A DNA stretch of 64,000 nucleotides. Source: CBDCTM01 sp965222005 (GTDB lineage Bacteria; Bacteroidota; Bacteroidia; Chitinophagales; Saprospiraceae). Each line of letters starts with the position of its first letter. The first letter of the stretch is position 1. A program made the translations under genes and the position numbers. A model generated the notes under the pieces. That model worked only from the letters and a program-made list of their open reading frames with translations, did not search any database and was not told the origin of the DNA. This document shows positions 16,471-24,530 of the stretch, piece by piece. Where the stretch lies: the NCBI GenBank assembly GCA_965222005.1, contig OZ244935.1:1-64000 (forward strand). Direction: 5' to 3'.

Positions 16471-17625
16471 TTAAGACAGCTTCATATGTCGTGCTGCAAT
16501 GTTTCGAAGTACTTCCGATGTACCTGAATAGATAGTAGCACCCATCGCATCTCGTAAGTTTCGCTCCATTTCGCTGTGCTCCCGAAAAGCGGCACCGGCA
16601 TAAAGCTGCATCAGTTGCACGGCCAGATCGCGGAAAGTTTCGCTCACGGCCAGTTTGCAAAGCGCAGCATCCATAGCTACTTTTTCACCCAGCTCCAGCT
16701 TCCAGGCAGCCCGGTAAGTCAACAGCCGTGCAGATTCGAGCCGGAGCTTCAAATCCACCAGCGGATGCGCTACAGCCTGATATTGAGCAATAGCCTTGCC
16801 TCTGGATTTACGTTTCTTTGCAAAGGCGGTTGCCTTTTCCAGCAGTTTGTCCATCGTTCCCAGATGTAGGGCACCCAGGCAGATACGCTCCCATTCCATA
16901 GACTGATTGAAGATGATGGCTCCGGCCCCTTCTTTTCCCAGCAAGGCATCCTGACCTATCCTCAGTCCGTCAAAATATACCTCGCCAAGTTGACAGCTGC
17001 GCACGCCCATTTTATCCCTCCGGGCTGTTTGCTCGAAGGGGTGGGTTGGTTTTTCGAGTACAAAAGCTGAAATGCCTCCAAAAAAGCCCTTCTCTGCATC
17101 GGTATTGGCATAGGTCACTACTACATCGGCTACAGGCCCATTGCTACAATAAGTTTTGCGGCCATTCAATATATAATTCTCGCCCTCTTTGGTGGCCGTA
17201 GCCGCCATTTTGTACGCATCGGAGCCTGCCGTGGCTTCCGTCATGGCATTGGTTGCGATGAGGCTTCCACCACAAAGGCCGGGCAATAGTCGCTCTTTTT
17301 GGGCTTCAGTACCATGCAGCCATACCGGCACTGCGCAGGCCAGCAAATGGGCAGCCAGCGAAAAGGCCAATCCACTATCCTCACTTCCATAACCCAATGC
17401 TTCCAGGGCTAAGACTGCCGAAACAGCATCCAGCCCTCTTCCACCATATTGCTCCGGAATCACCAAACCTTGCAATTTCATCTCGCCACATAGTTCCCAC
17501 AACCGACGATCAAAGATTTGCTGCCGGTCGCGGATGGCAGCTCCCGGACTGAGTTCGTTTTGAGCAAACTCAATGACTTCTGCCTTGAGCTTTAGCTGTT
17601 CTTCTGTAAAAGAGAAATCAATCAT
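16471..17625 (-). CDS. Acyl-CoA dehydrogenase-fold enzyme, probable prolyl-carrier dehydrogenase
   Basis: 384 residues, the normal length of an acyl-CoA dehydrogenase, with the N-terminal helical domain, the flavin region (A-M-T-E-A-T-A-G-S-D at 127-136) and the C-terminal helices. The usual catalytic Glu before G-T near the C-terminus is a Ser here (I-Y-S-G-T-S, Ser367). A Glu is instead found at 244 in S-M-E-W-E-R, the helix position used by isovaleryl-CoA dehydrogenase and, as I recall, by the prolyl-carrier dehydrogenase PigA (E244). This fits a four-electron oxidation of prolyl to pyrrolyl thioester on the carrier. The start overlaps the ligase gene by 8 bases, so the two are translationally coupled. 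A plain acyl-CoA dehydrogenase is the alternative. Confidence 0.8.
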   Translation of the reverse strand: MIDFSFTEEQLKLKAEVIEFAQNELSPGAAIRDRQQIFDRRLWELCGEMKLQGLVIPEQYGGRGLDAVSAVLALEALGYGSEDSGLAFSLAAHLLACAVPVWLHGTEAQKERLLPGLCGGSLIATNAMTEATAGSDAYKMAATATKEGENYILNGRKTYCSNGPVADVVVTYANTDAEKGFFGGISAFVLEKPTHPFEQTARRDKMGVRSCQLGEVYFDGLRIGQDALLGKEGAGAIIFNQSMEWERICLGALHLGTMDKLLEKATAFAKKRKSRGKAIAQYQAVAHPLVDLKLRLESARLLTYRAAWKLELGEKVAMDAALCKLAVSETFRDLAVQLMQLYAGAAFREHSEMERNLRDAMGATIYSGTSEVLRNIAARHMKLS

Positions 17626-19144
17626 TTGTGGATGTTTTAAGCGATTGATAATCCACTTTATGTGTACTGGTCTGAGGAAGCTGCTCCATTTGAAAAAAGC
17701 GGTCAGGAAGCATATAAAGTGGGATATATTGGAGGCAATGTTCTTTCAATTGTAATGTATTAGGGGCTTCGGTAAGTGGCTCAAGGCTATAATATGCCTC
17801 AATACCAATCTCGCCATTTTCATCATGCCGCGCCACTACTCCTGCCTCCCTGACCAGCGGATGGTGGGCTAGCACGGCTTCTACTTCGCCCAGCTCAATT
17901 CGGTAGCCGCGCCTTTTGACCATTCGGTCCTTGCGGCCTTTAAACACAAAATCGCCCCGATCATTTACCCATACCAGGTCCCCGGTATGGTACCAGCGGC
18001 TGCCATCTTCCTGATAAAAAAAGGCAGTTTCATTTTTTTGAGGCATATTGATATAGCCAAAAGCTACGGCCTCACCTCCCACGATCAGCTCTCCCTGCCC
18101 ACCCGGAGCAGGTTCGATGATGCGCCCGTCCCATATTTTACAAACGGCATTGCTGCACGCCTTGCCGATCGGAAAGGGCTCAAGTTGGTCCGGCTCAATC
18201 GTATCCGGCACCTGGAACCAGGTCACTACATTTGTCTCCGTAGGTCCATAGAGGTTATAAAAGCGCGCAGCCGGCCAGTGTTCGGTCAACGCTCTGAGGG
18301 GTGCTATGGGAAACACCTCTCCGGCAAAAAGCACCAGCCGCAGCTTGCTGTGGTCGTAGCGGCTAAGTTTGCCATAGCTCAACAAAACCTTGAACAAAGT
18401 AGGGGTAGCATAGCAAATACTAACCTCGTGCTCTGCCAGCAGACTTGAGACAAGCATTGGATTTTTGGCTTCCTTTTGATTGATCAACAATAAGCTGGCT
18501 CCATGCTTTATGGCCACAAAGAGATCGAATATGGAAAGATCGAAGTGAAGGGGTGCAATCGACGAAAACACATCACGGGTATTGGGCTGAAACTGCGAAG
18601 CGCACCAATCTACAAAGCTCAGGGCATTGGCATGGGTGATCATCACTCCTTTGGGCGTACCTGTGGAGCCGGAAGTATAAAGGATGTAAGCCAGATCGGA
18701 GGGCAGCTCCAGCGGGCTTGCATCAGGATATTGACAGATCAGTAAGCTCATCTGCCCATCTGGAAAAGCAATCGTCTTTTCGATGCTCTGATAGCCTTCA
18801 CAAAAGGCATCGGCAAGGCTTTGATCTACCCAAATGGCGCGGGCCTGGCAGTTGGCAAGTATATATGCCGCTCTGGATAAGGGCGCCTGAGCATCAACTG
18901 GCACGTAGGCGGCATCCACCAGCAAGGTAGCAAACAAGGCAGCCAGGCTTTGGAAGGACTTGGGTAGTAGCAAGCCGATCCGGTCATTTGCGCGGATGCC
19001 ATGCTCTTTCAGCGTGGTGGCGAGCTGTTGGCTGAGCTGTTCGAGTCGGGCATAGCTCATCTGCCGACCATCAGCACTGATGAGCGCTACTTGCTGCGGC
19101 TGTTGAGCGGCTGCTTGCGTAAACAGATGAGCCAGGTGCCGCAC
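17618..19144 (-). CDS. Stand-alone amino acid adenylation enzyme, probable L-prolyl-AMP ligase
   Basis: 508-residue ANL-family ligase related to PltF/RedM and DltA. Core motifs are in order: A3 Y-T-S-G-S-T-G-T-P-K-G at 156-166, A4 H-F-D-L-S at 200-204, A5 L-Y-G-P-T-E-T-N at 298-305, A7 Y-H-T-G-D at 385-389, A8 around K-R-R-G-Y-R-I-E at 410-417 and A10 Lys496. Aligned by eye with GrsA, the pocket residues are D202, L203, F206, Y245, L272, A274, L298, V306, V307 and K496. This is within one residue of the proline code D-L-F-Y-L-A-L-V-C-K that I remember for pyrrole-forming ligases. It should load the carrier protein encoded directly upstream (0 bases apart). D-Ala activation, as in DltA, is less likely because the position-278 equivalent is Tyr. 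Confidence 0.85.
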   Translation of the reverse strand: MRHLAHLFTQAAAQQPQQVALISADGRQMSYARLEQLSQQLATTLKEHGIRANDRIGLLLPKSFQSLAALFATLLVDAAYVPVDAQAPLSRAAYILANCQARAIWVDQSLADAFCEGYQSIEKTIAFPDGQMSLLICQYPDASPLELPSDLAYILYTSGSTGTPKGVMITHANALSFVDWCASQFQPNTRDVFSSIAPLHFDLSIFDLFVAIKHGASLLLINQKEAKNPMLVSSLLAEHEVSICYATPTLFKVLLSYGKLSRYDHSKLRLVLFAGEVFPIAPLRALTEHWPAARFYNLYGPTETNVVTWFQVPDTIEPDQLEPFPIGKACSNAVCKIWDGRIIEPAPGGQGELIVGGEAVAFGYINMPQKNETAFFYQEDGSRWYHTGDLVWVNDRGDFVFKGRKDRMVKRRGYRIELGEVEAVLAHHPLVREAGVVARHDENGEIGIEAYYSLEPLTEAPNTLQLKEHCLQYIPLYMLPDRFFQMEQLPQTSTHKVDYQSLKTSTND

Positions 19145-19396
19145 TTATTGGTTTATTTTTGATTTTACAAAGTTCTCCATCCTGCTCAGGGTATTTAGAT
19201 TTTCCTGATCGACTTCGTGTGCCTGGAACTCAAATTTATATTTTCCTTCCAGAAACTCTACCAATTGCAGTGCCGATATAGAATCAATGATGCCGCTACT
19301 GAGCAGCGGTGTTTCATCTTCGATGGGGCCGGTTTGCGTTTCATCGCAAAACTCCTCCAGCAAGTAGGCTTTGATTTCAGCTTTGATATTTTCCAT
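19145..19396 (-). CDS. Acyl/peptidyl carrier protein
   Basis: 83 residues, the usual size of a free-standing carrier protein. The phosphopantetheine attachment site is Ser39 in I-I-D-S-I-S, within the helix II motif D-S-I. The overall acidic charge and four-helix pattern fit, and it resembles DltC/PltL-type carriers more than the fatty-acid AcpP (which has D-S-L-D-x-V-E). It is encoded immediately before the ligase and right after the three MBOAT-SGNH genes, which places the carrier between the loading enzyme and the predicted membrane transferases. It needs a phosphopantetheinyl transferase encoded elsewhere. Confidence 0.9.
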   Translation of the reverse strand: MENIKAEIKAYLLEEFCDETQTGPIEDETPLLSSGIIDSISALQLVEFLEGKYKFEFQAHEVDQENLNTLSRMENFVKSKINQ

Positions 19397-19421
19397 AGAG
19401 AAAAGTGTTGAGAATGTATAA

Positions 19422-21953
19422 TTATTTTACGGATTCCAGCCAACGAACAATGTCTGGCTGGGTTTGAAATTTTTGTAATAGTAGATCGGCTATTTTGCGG
19501 TGCCCCAGCTTATTGGGGTGCTTGTCCCATTTAGCCAAGCGAATGGATGCTAATGGCAGCCCTTCATAGGCAGCTGAGAGGTCAATGAAAAGAAAGCCGG
19601 CCGATTTTGCGGATTCTACCATATGTCCGATATTTTTTTGAGCTTCTTTATTGTTGACAGTGCGTGGCCAATACACCAGTATCGGCTGAATACCTCCTTG
19701 CTGACATTTGGTACTCAGATATTCGTATGCTGCCTTTACAAGCCCGCTGTATTTTGAATGCTGCCCGGAGCGTTGGGATTTATTGAGTCTAGGCAGGCTT
19801 ACCGAGTCATCGTGTATATACGGTTCTAGGAAGGAGAAAGGTACACTGGAACTGGTATCTGTTTTTATTCTGTACACTGATTCTGCTATTCTCGATTCCA
19901 CCAGGGAATGGGTAACAAGAATCAACCCGTCCAGTTCAAAACCACTTGCTTTGTGTTCAAATTGATGAATGCAATGTAGCAAATGAAAAGCAGGAACCGC
20001 AAAGTTCAATAATTCAATTTTTTTATCCAAATTATTATTCCGATTGTACTCTTCTTCTACCAAATAGTCAAAAACTTCCTCATCATTCACTCCTGAGCCT
20101 ACTACATAGGAGCCACCTAAAATACCGAGTCGGATCGTATTGGCTGGCTTTTGTTTGCTGCATGCTTGATCTCTCATCCCCCATTGGTTTGTTGAAAAGC
20201 GAGTACCTTTTAATTGAGCACTGACAAGAGGGCGAATGTCGAATCTACGCCAGTCATTTGTCGGCATTGCAATTTCCGTTTGCCGAAATGGAATCCAATG
20301 TGCCGGCTTGTGTTGGTGGTCAGCCAAAGGGGCAGCCAGGTTGTTGGCCATTAATAGATCTTCATAATAGCCGTTCACCATTTGCTCATCGTCCTGCACA
20401 TTGAGCCGGTTGTCCATCAGATGGGCTATCGGTTTGTTGGTAAATCCGTCAAGGGCCTGTTGTACATCAGTATTGAAAAACAGCACAAAGGGCAGCAGCG
20501 TGCAAAAGCTCCAAAACACACTACCCCAGCCGCCCGGCGCCGGTTCGAGCACCTCTTGCACTTTCTTTTTTGTCAGCAGTTCATACAGCACACTTCCCAC
20601 CACAATCAGTCCAGCCATTATACCCAGCAGCTTTAGCCAGTCGGAAGCATCCGCCGTACTCGTTTTCGACAACAACTCCAGCCAGTCCCCTGCCGTCGGG
20701 CTAATCCAAAAGCTCCACAACAGACACATGAATACGAACATCCCCAATATCCGGATCATATGTGTCAGGCGTCCCCTTATCCGGCCAACCCTTGCTCTCT
20801 TCTTTGAGAACCTTTGCTGTACCACCGCACTTATCGATATCAGCACCCCAAAAGTGCCCCAAAATATGGCATCTACTGCACGCAGCGGAAAGCTCCCCTT
20901 CAGCCAAAACCACTGATGCGAATGCAGCAACCAGGTAACAAAAAATACGATCCAAACACTCAACACCATGCCGGTTGTCTTACCCATTTTGCGCAGCCGA
21001 AAATAGACCGGATAATAACACAGCTTCATGATGTAGTCCCGCCAATATATATTGATGCGCCGCCAAAGATCACTAAAACCGGAGGCCAGAAAGTAGTTGT
21101 TGAAGGCCCGCGGCAGGTTCCAGCCAAACAGGCAAAGGGCGCCTACTCCGAAGTGAAACAGCCCCGACATACGCAGGATCAGCAGGTAGTTGGTCACCGC
21201 AAACTTTATGAAGCTCCAAAAGTCGTTCACCTCTTGAAAAGAAGGCAGGAAGTAGTAGTAGATAATCCGGTACAGCATCAGATGGAAAAAGCCGCGCACC
21301 ATCCAGCGAATGCCCTTTTGGTAGATCGCCAGTGGTTCATCGGCATAATACGTCTGCTTGAAAATCTTGTAATCGACTATCGGAAATAACAGAAGCGCCA
21401 AATTGGGCAGCATCAGAAAATAGGCGATCTGATGGCTCAGGGAGGGTCGTTCCTTTTCAAATTGCTGGTCGTACAAATACACCGAAGCGCGAAACATAAA
21501 CAGGCTCCCCACTATCGGCACGATCAGGTAATCATCGGGAATGCTCCCCTTCTGCCACCCCCACAGCCAGGCCAGCAAACCTCCGGCTGCTATCAGCAGT
21601 AAGGCGCGATATCTGACCGCCAGCGGGAGGTTGCAGATGCCAAACAACAGAGTGGCCAAACCCAGCAGCGTCAGTGCCTGCCAGGCGTTGAGCAGTGCAA
21701 AGGCACCGGCAATACCCAGCAGCACGAAAAAGTGGATGCGCAGCTTTTGGGGCAACAGAGAATGGATAAGAAAGCCGAAAAACAGCACAGGCATCAGCTG
21801 TATGACCCCCAGATTGTCCTCTACGGCATAGCGGCCGATGAGCCACCACAGCAGCCCCACTTGTAGCAGCACCAGGCCAAACCGGAGCAACTGCCGGCCC
21901 GGCGGAGGTGAGTCAACAGAGTGGCTCTGGTTTTTTATCAGGGGATTATTCAT
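19422..21953 (-). CDS. MBOAT-SGNH fusion acyltransferase, copy 1 (third in operon)
   Basis: 843 residues. The N-terminal half (about 24-500) is a multi-pass MBOAT domain of the DltB/AlgI kind with the conserved histidine in T-W-L-L-H-S-H (His344, with His346 next to it). A further hydrophobic segment near 440-495 leads to an extracytoplasmic SGNH-hydrolase-like domain (about 560-843): nucleophile block I-L-G-G-S-Y with Ser615, L-L-N-F block with Asn650, and the D-x-H dyad W-D-K-H-P-N at 809-814. Dlt systems use a separate MBOAT (DltB) and a separate SGNH-like protein (DltD); here both are on one chain. The gene shares 1543 almost identical bases with copy 3. It starts 17 bases after copy 2 and ends 25 bases before the carrier gene. 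The acyl acceptor is unknown. Confidence 0.86.
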   Translation of the reverse strand: MNNPLIKNQSHSVDSPPPGRQLLRFGLVLLQVGLLWWLIGRYAVEDNLGVIQLMPVLFFGFLIHSLLPQKLRIHFFVLLGIAGAFALLNAWQALTLLGLATLLFGICNLPLAVRYRALLLIAAGGLLAWLWGWQKGSIPDDYLIVPIVGSLFMFRASVYLYDQQFEKERPSLSHQIAYFLMLPNLALLLFPIVDYKIFKQTYYADEPLAIYQKGIRWMVRGFFHLMLYRIIYYYFLPSFQEVNDFWSFIKFAVTNYLLILRMSGLFHFGVGALCLFGWNLPRAFNNYFLASGFSDLWRRINIYWRDYIMKLCYYPVYFRLRKMGKTTGMVLSVWIVFFVTWLLHSHQWFWLKGSFPLRAVDAIFWGTFGVLISISAVVQQRFSKKRARVGRIRGRLTHMIRILGMFVFMCLLWSFWISPTAGDWLELLSKTSTADASDWLKLLGIMAGLIVVGSVLYELLTKKKVQEVLEPAPGGWGSVFWSFCTLLPFVLFFNTDVQQALDGFTNKPIAHLMDNRLNVQDDEQMVNGYYEDLLMANNLAAPLADHQHKPAHWIPFRQTEIAMPTNDWRRFDIRPLVSAQLKGTRFSTNQWGMRDQACSKQKPANTIRLGILGGSYVVGSGVNDEEVFDYLVEEEYNRNNNLDKKIELLNFAVPAFHLLHCIHQFEHKASGFELDGLILVTHSLVESRIAESVYRIKTDTSSSVPFSFLEPYIHDDSVSLPRLNKSQRSGQHSKYSGLVKAAYEYLSTKCQQGGIQPILVYWPRTVNNKEAQKNIGHMVESAKSAGFLFIDLSAAYEGLPLASIRLAKWDKHPNKLGHRKIADLLLQKFQTQPDIVRWLESVK
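20391..21933. repeat. Near-identical 1.54-kb direct repeat, unit 1
   Basis: Matches 25515-27057 at a constant offset of 5124 bases. One difference was found by eye (C at 20577, T at 25701). It covers the MBOAT part of the fusion gene and stops sharply near the start codon and just after the codons for N-R-L-N-V-Q-D, where the SGNH parts diverge. Confidence 0.9.
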
Positions 21954-21970
21954 TTGCTCTTTTACAAGCT

Positions 21971-24508
21971 TTATTCAATAGATTTCAACCAACGCACGAT
22001 ATCTGGTTGGGTATTCAGTTTTTGCAACAACAGATCAGCTATTTTACGATGCGCCAGCTTATTGGGATGCTGATCCCACCGGGCCACTGTAATTTCCTCC
22101 TTTTTCAAATTTCCATAGGCTTCTGAGAGGTCTATGTACCGAAAACCAGCTGCTTTTGCTGTTTCTATCACAAATTCGTAGCCTTCTTCTGCATCTTTCC
22201 GGGTTCTGGGCCAATAGACCAGTATTGGCTGGATGCCTTTTTCGGCGCATTTGCTTGCAAGGTATTCATAGGATTGAGTCAATATTCTTTTTAGCATCGG
22301 CAATTGCTCTCTAAATAAAATCTTTTTATCGCTTAATGATATGTTCAAAGAGTCGTCTTTAAAATAGGGTTCAAGAAAAGGAAAAGGCATCCCCTCATTT
22401 TCTGAATTGAGAAACTCTCCAATCCTCAAAAGTGTTTTTGAAAGCCGATTCAAATCAACCGAATGGGTAACCAGCAATAAGCCATCAAGGTCAAAATCTA
22501 TAGCTTTGTGCTCAAACCGGTACATACAGTGCAGCAAGTGATAGCCAGGTATCGAAAAATTCAGCAGCTCTAACTTTTTCTCCAAGCTTTTTCTCCGATT
22601 AAATTCATTTTCTGCCAATTCATCAAAAACTTCATGATCGTTAACCCCGGAACCAGCTACATAAGAACCACCCACTATTCCTAAGCGGATCGTATTGGCG
22701 GGTTTCAACCTTTCATAATCTCTGTCTCTCATCGCCCACCTGTTCGTTGAAAACCGATATCCTTTGAATGTAGTAGAAATGGCCGGAACAAGCTCACTAT
22801 TCCGCCAGTCTCTGGTTGCTTTTCTTGCATTAATTTTAGGAAAACTCTTCCAATGTGCCGGCCTTTGCTGAAGATCAGCCAAAGGGGTAACCAGGTTGTT
22901 GGTGATTAATATATCTTCATAATAGCCGTTTACCATTTGCTCCCGGTCCTGGGCATTAAGCCGGTTTTCCGTCAGATGGGCTATCGGTTTGTTGGTAAAT
23001 CCGTCGAGGGCCTGTTGAATGTCAGTACTGAGAAACAGCACAAAAGGTAACATTGTACAAAAGCTCCACAACACACTACCCCAGCTGCCCGGCGCCGGTT
23101 CCAATACTTCTTGCACTTTCTTTTTTGTCAGCAATGAATACACCAGACTGCCAGTCAAAATCAGCCCCGCCAATAGCCCCAGTAGCTTCATCCAGTCACC
23201 TGGGCTTGCCGTACCTACCACCGACACCCCACTCAGCCAATCAGTTAGTGTCGGGCTGGTCCAGAAGCTCCACAACAGGCACATGAATACGAACATCCCT
23301 ACTATCTGGCTCACTTTAAGGAGCGTGTGCTGAAAACCACCAACCCCCGCTTTCTTCTTTGGAGACCTTTGTTGCACCACCGCGTTGATCGACACCAGTA
23401 TCCCAAATATCCCCCAAAACAAAGCATCTATTGTACGTAGTGGGAAGCTTCCCTTCAGCCAAAACCACTGATACGAATGCAGCAGCCAAGTGATGATAAA
23501 TATGATCCAGATGCTCAACACCATACCCAGGGTTTTTCCCATTTTGCGCAGCCGAAAATAGACCGGATAGTAAAACACCTTCATGATATAGTCTCGAAAA
23601 TATACATTGATACGCCGCCAAAGATCGCTAAAGCCGGAAGCCAGAAAGTAGTTGTTGAATACCGGTGGAAGGTTCCAGCCAAACAGGCAAAGGGCACCTA
23701 CTCCAAAATGAAACAACCCCGACAGCCGCAGGATCAGCAGGTAGTTGGTCACTGCAAAATAGGTAAAGCTCCAAAGATCGCTCACCTCATCGAAGGAGGG
23801 CAGAAAAAAATAGTAGATAATCCGGTACAGCATCAGATGGAAAAAGCCACGCACCATCCAGCGAATGCCCTTTTGATAGATCGCTAGTGGTTCATCGGCA
23901 TAATACGTCTGCTTGAAAATTTTGTAATCCACTACAGCAAAGAGGGTAAACACTAAATTGGGCAGCATCAGAAAATAGGCGATCCGATGGCTCAGGGAGG
24001 GTCGTTCCTTTTCAAATTGCTGGTCGTACAAATACACCGAAGCACGAAACATAAACAGGCTCCCCACTATCGGCACGATCAGGTAATCATCGGGAATGCT
24101 CCCCTTCTGCCACCCCCACAGCCAGGCCAGCAAACCTCCGGCTGCTATCAGCAGTAAGGCGCGATATCTGACCGCCAGCGGGAGGTTGCAGATGCCAAAC
24201 AGCAGAGTGGCTAAACCCAGCAGCGTCAGTGCCTGCCAGGCGTTGAGCAGTGCAAAGGCACCGGCAATACCCAGCAGCACGAAAAAGTGGATGCGCAGCT
24301 TTTGGGGCAACAGAGAATGAATGAGAAAGCCGAAAAATACCACGGGCATCAGCTGTATGACCCCCAGATTATCCTCTACGGCATAGCGGCCGATGAGCCA
24401 CCACAGCAGCCCCACTTGCAGCAGCACCAGGCCAAACCGGAACAACTGCCGGCCCGGCGGAGTTGAGTCAACAGAGTGGCTCAGGTTTTGTATCAGGGGA
24501 TTACTCAT
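21971..24508 (-). CDS. MBOAT-SGNH fusion acyltransferase, copy 2 (second in operon)
   Basis: 845 residues with the same design as its neighbours: MBOAT domain with T-W-L-L-H-S-Y (one histidine instead of H-S-H), then an SGNH domain with I-V-G-G-S-Y and W-D-Q-H-P-N. The first 190 or so residues are nearly identical to copies 1 and 3, including at DNA level, while the rest of the MBOAT domain is clearly more diverged (for example a longer loop G-V-S-V-V-G-T near residue 430). The SGNH domain is related to that of copy 1 but differs at about half of its positions. The mosaic pattern suggests gene conversion limited to the 5' part. It lies 22 bases after copy 3 and 17 before copy 1. Confidence 0.86.
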   Translation of the reverse strand: MSNPLIQNLSHSVDSTPPGRQLFRFGLVLLQVGLLWWLIGRYAVEDNLGVIQLMPVVFFGFLIHSLLPQKLRIHFFVLLGIAGAFALLNAWQALTLLGLATLLFGICNLPLAVRYRALLLIAAGGLLAWLWGWQKGSIPDDYLIVPIVGSLFMFRASVYLYDQQFEKERPSLSHRIAYFLMLPNLVFTLFAVVDYKIFKQTYYADEPLAIYQKGIRWMVRGFFHLMLYRIIYYFFLPSFDEVSDLWSFTYFAVTNYLLILRLSGLFHFGVGALCLFGWNLPPVFNNYFLASGFSDLWRRINVYFRDYIMKVFYYPVYFRLRKMGKTLGMVLSIWIIFIITWLLHSYQWFWLKGSFPLRTIDALFWGIFGILVSINAVVQQRSPKKKAGVGGFQHTLLKVSQIVGMFVFMCLLWSFWTSPTLTDWLSGVSVVGTASPGDWMKLLGLLAGLILTGSLVYSLLTKKKVQEVLEPAPGSWGSVLWSFCTMLPFVLFLSTDIQQALDGFTNKPIAHLTENRLNAQDREQMVNGYYEDILITNNLVTPLADLQQRPAHWKSFPKINARKATRDWRNSELVPAISTTFKGYRFSTNRWAMRDRDYERLKPANTIRLGIVGGSYVAGSGVNDHEVFDELAENEFNRRKSLEKKLELLNFSIPGYHLLHCMYRFEHKAIDFDLDGLLLVTHSVDLNRLSKTLLRIGEFLNSENEGMPFPFLEPYFKDDSLNISLSDKKILFREQLPMLKRILTQSYEYLASKCAEKGIQPILVYWPRTRKDAEEGYEFVIETAKAAGFRYIDLSEAYGNLKKEEITVARWDQHPNKLAHRKIADLLLQKLNTQPDIVRWLKSIE

Positions 24509-24530
24509 TTGCTGTTCTGTTTAAATAGGT

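Noticed and set aside
20401..20916. Plus-strand frame of about 170 codons opposite the MBOAT gene, also present at 25525-26040
   Set aside because: It is the antisense of the conserved MBOAT coding sequence and is duplicated only because that sequence is; no motif or context supports it.
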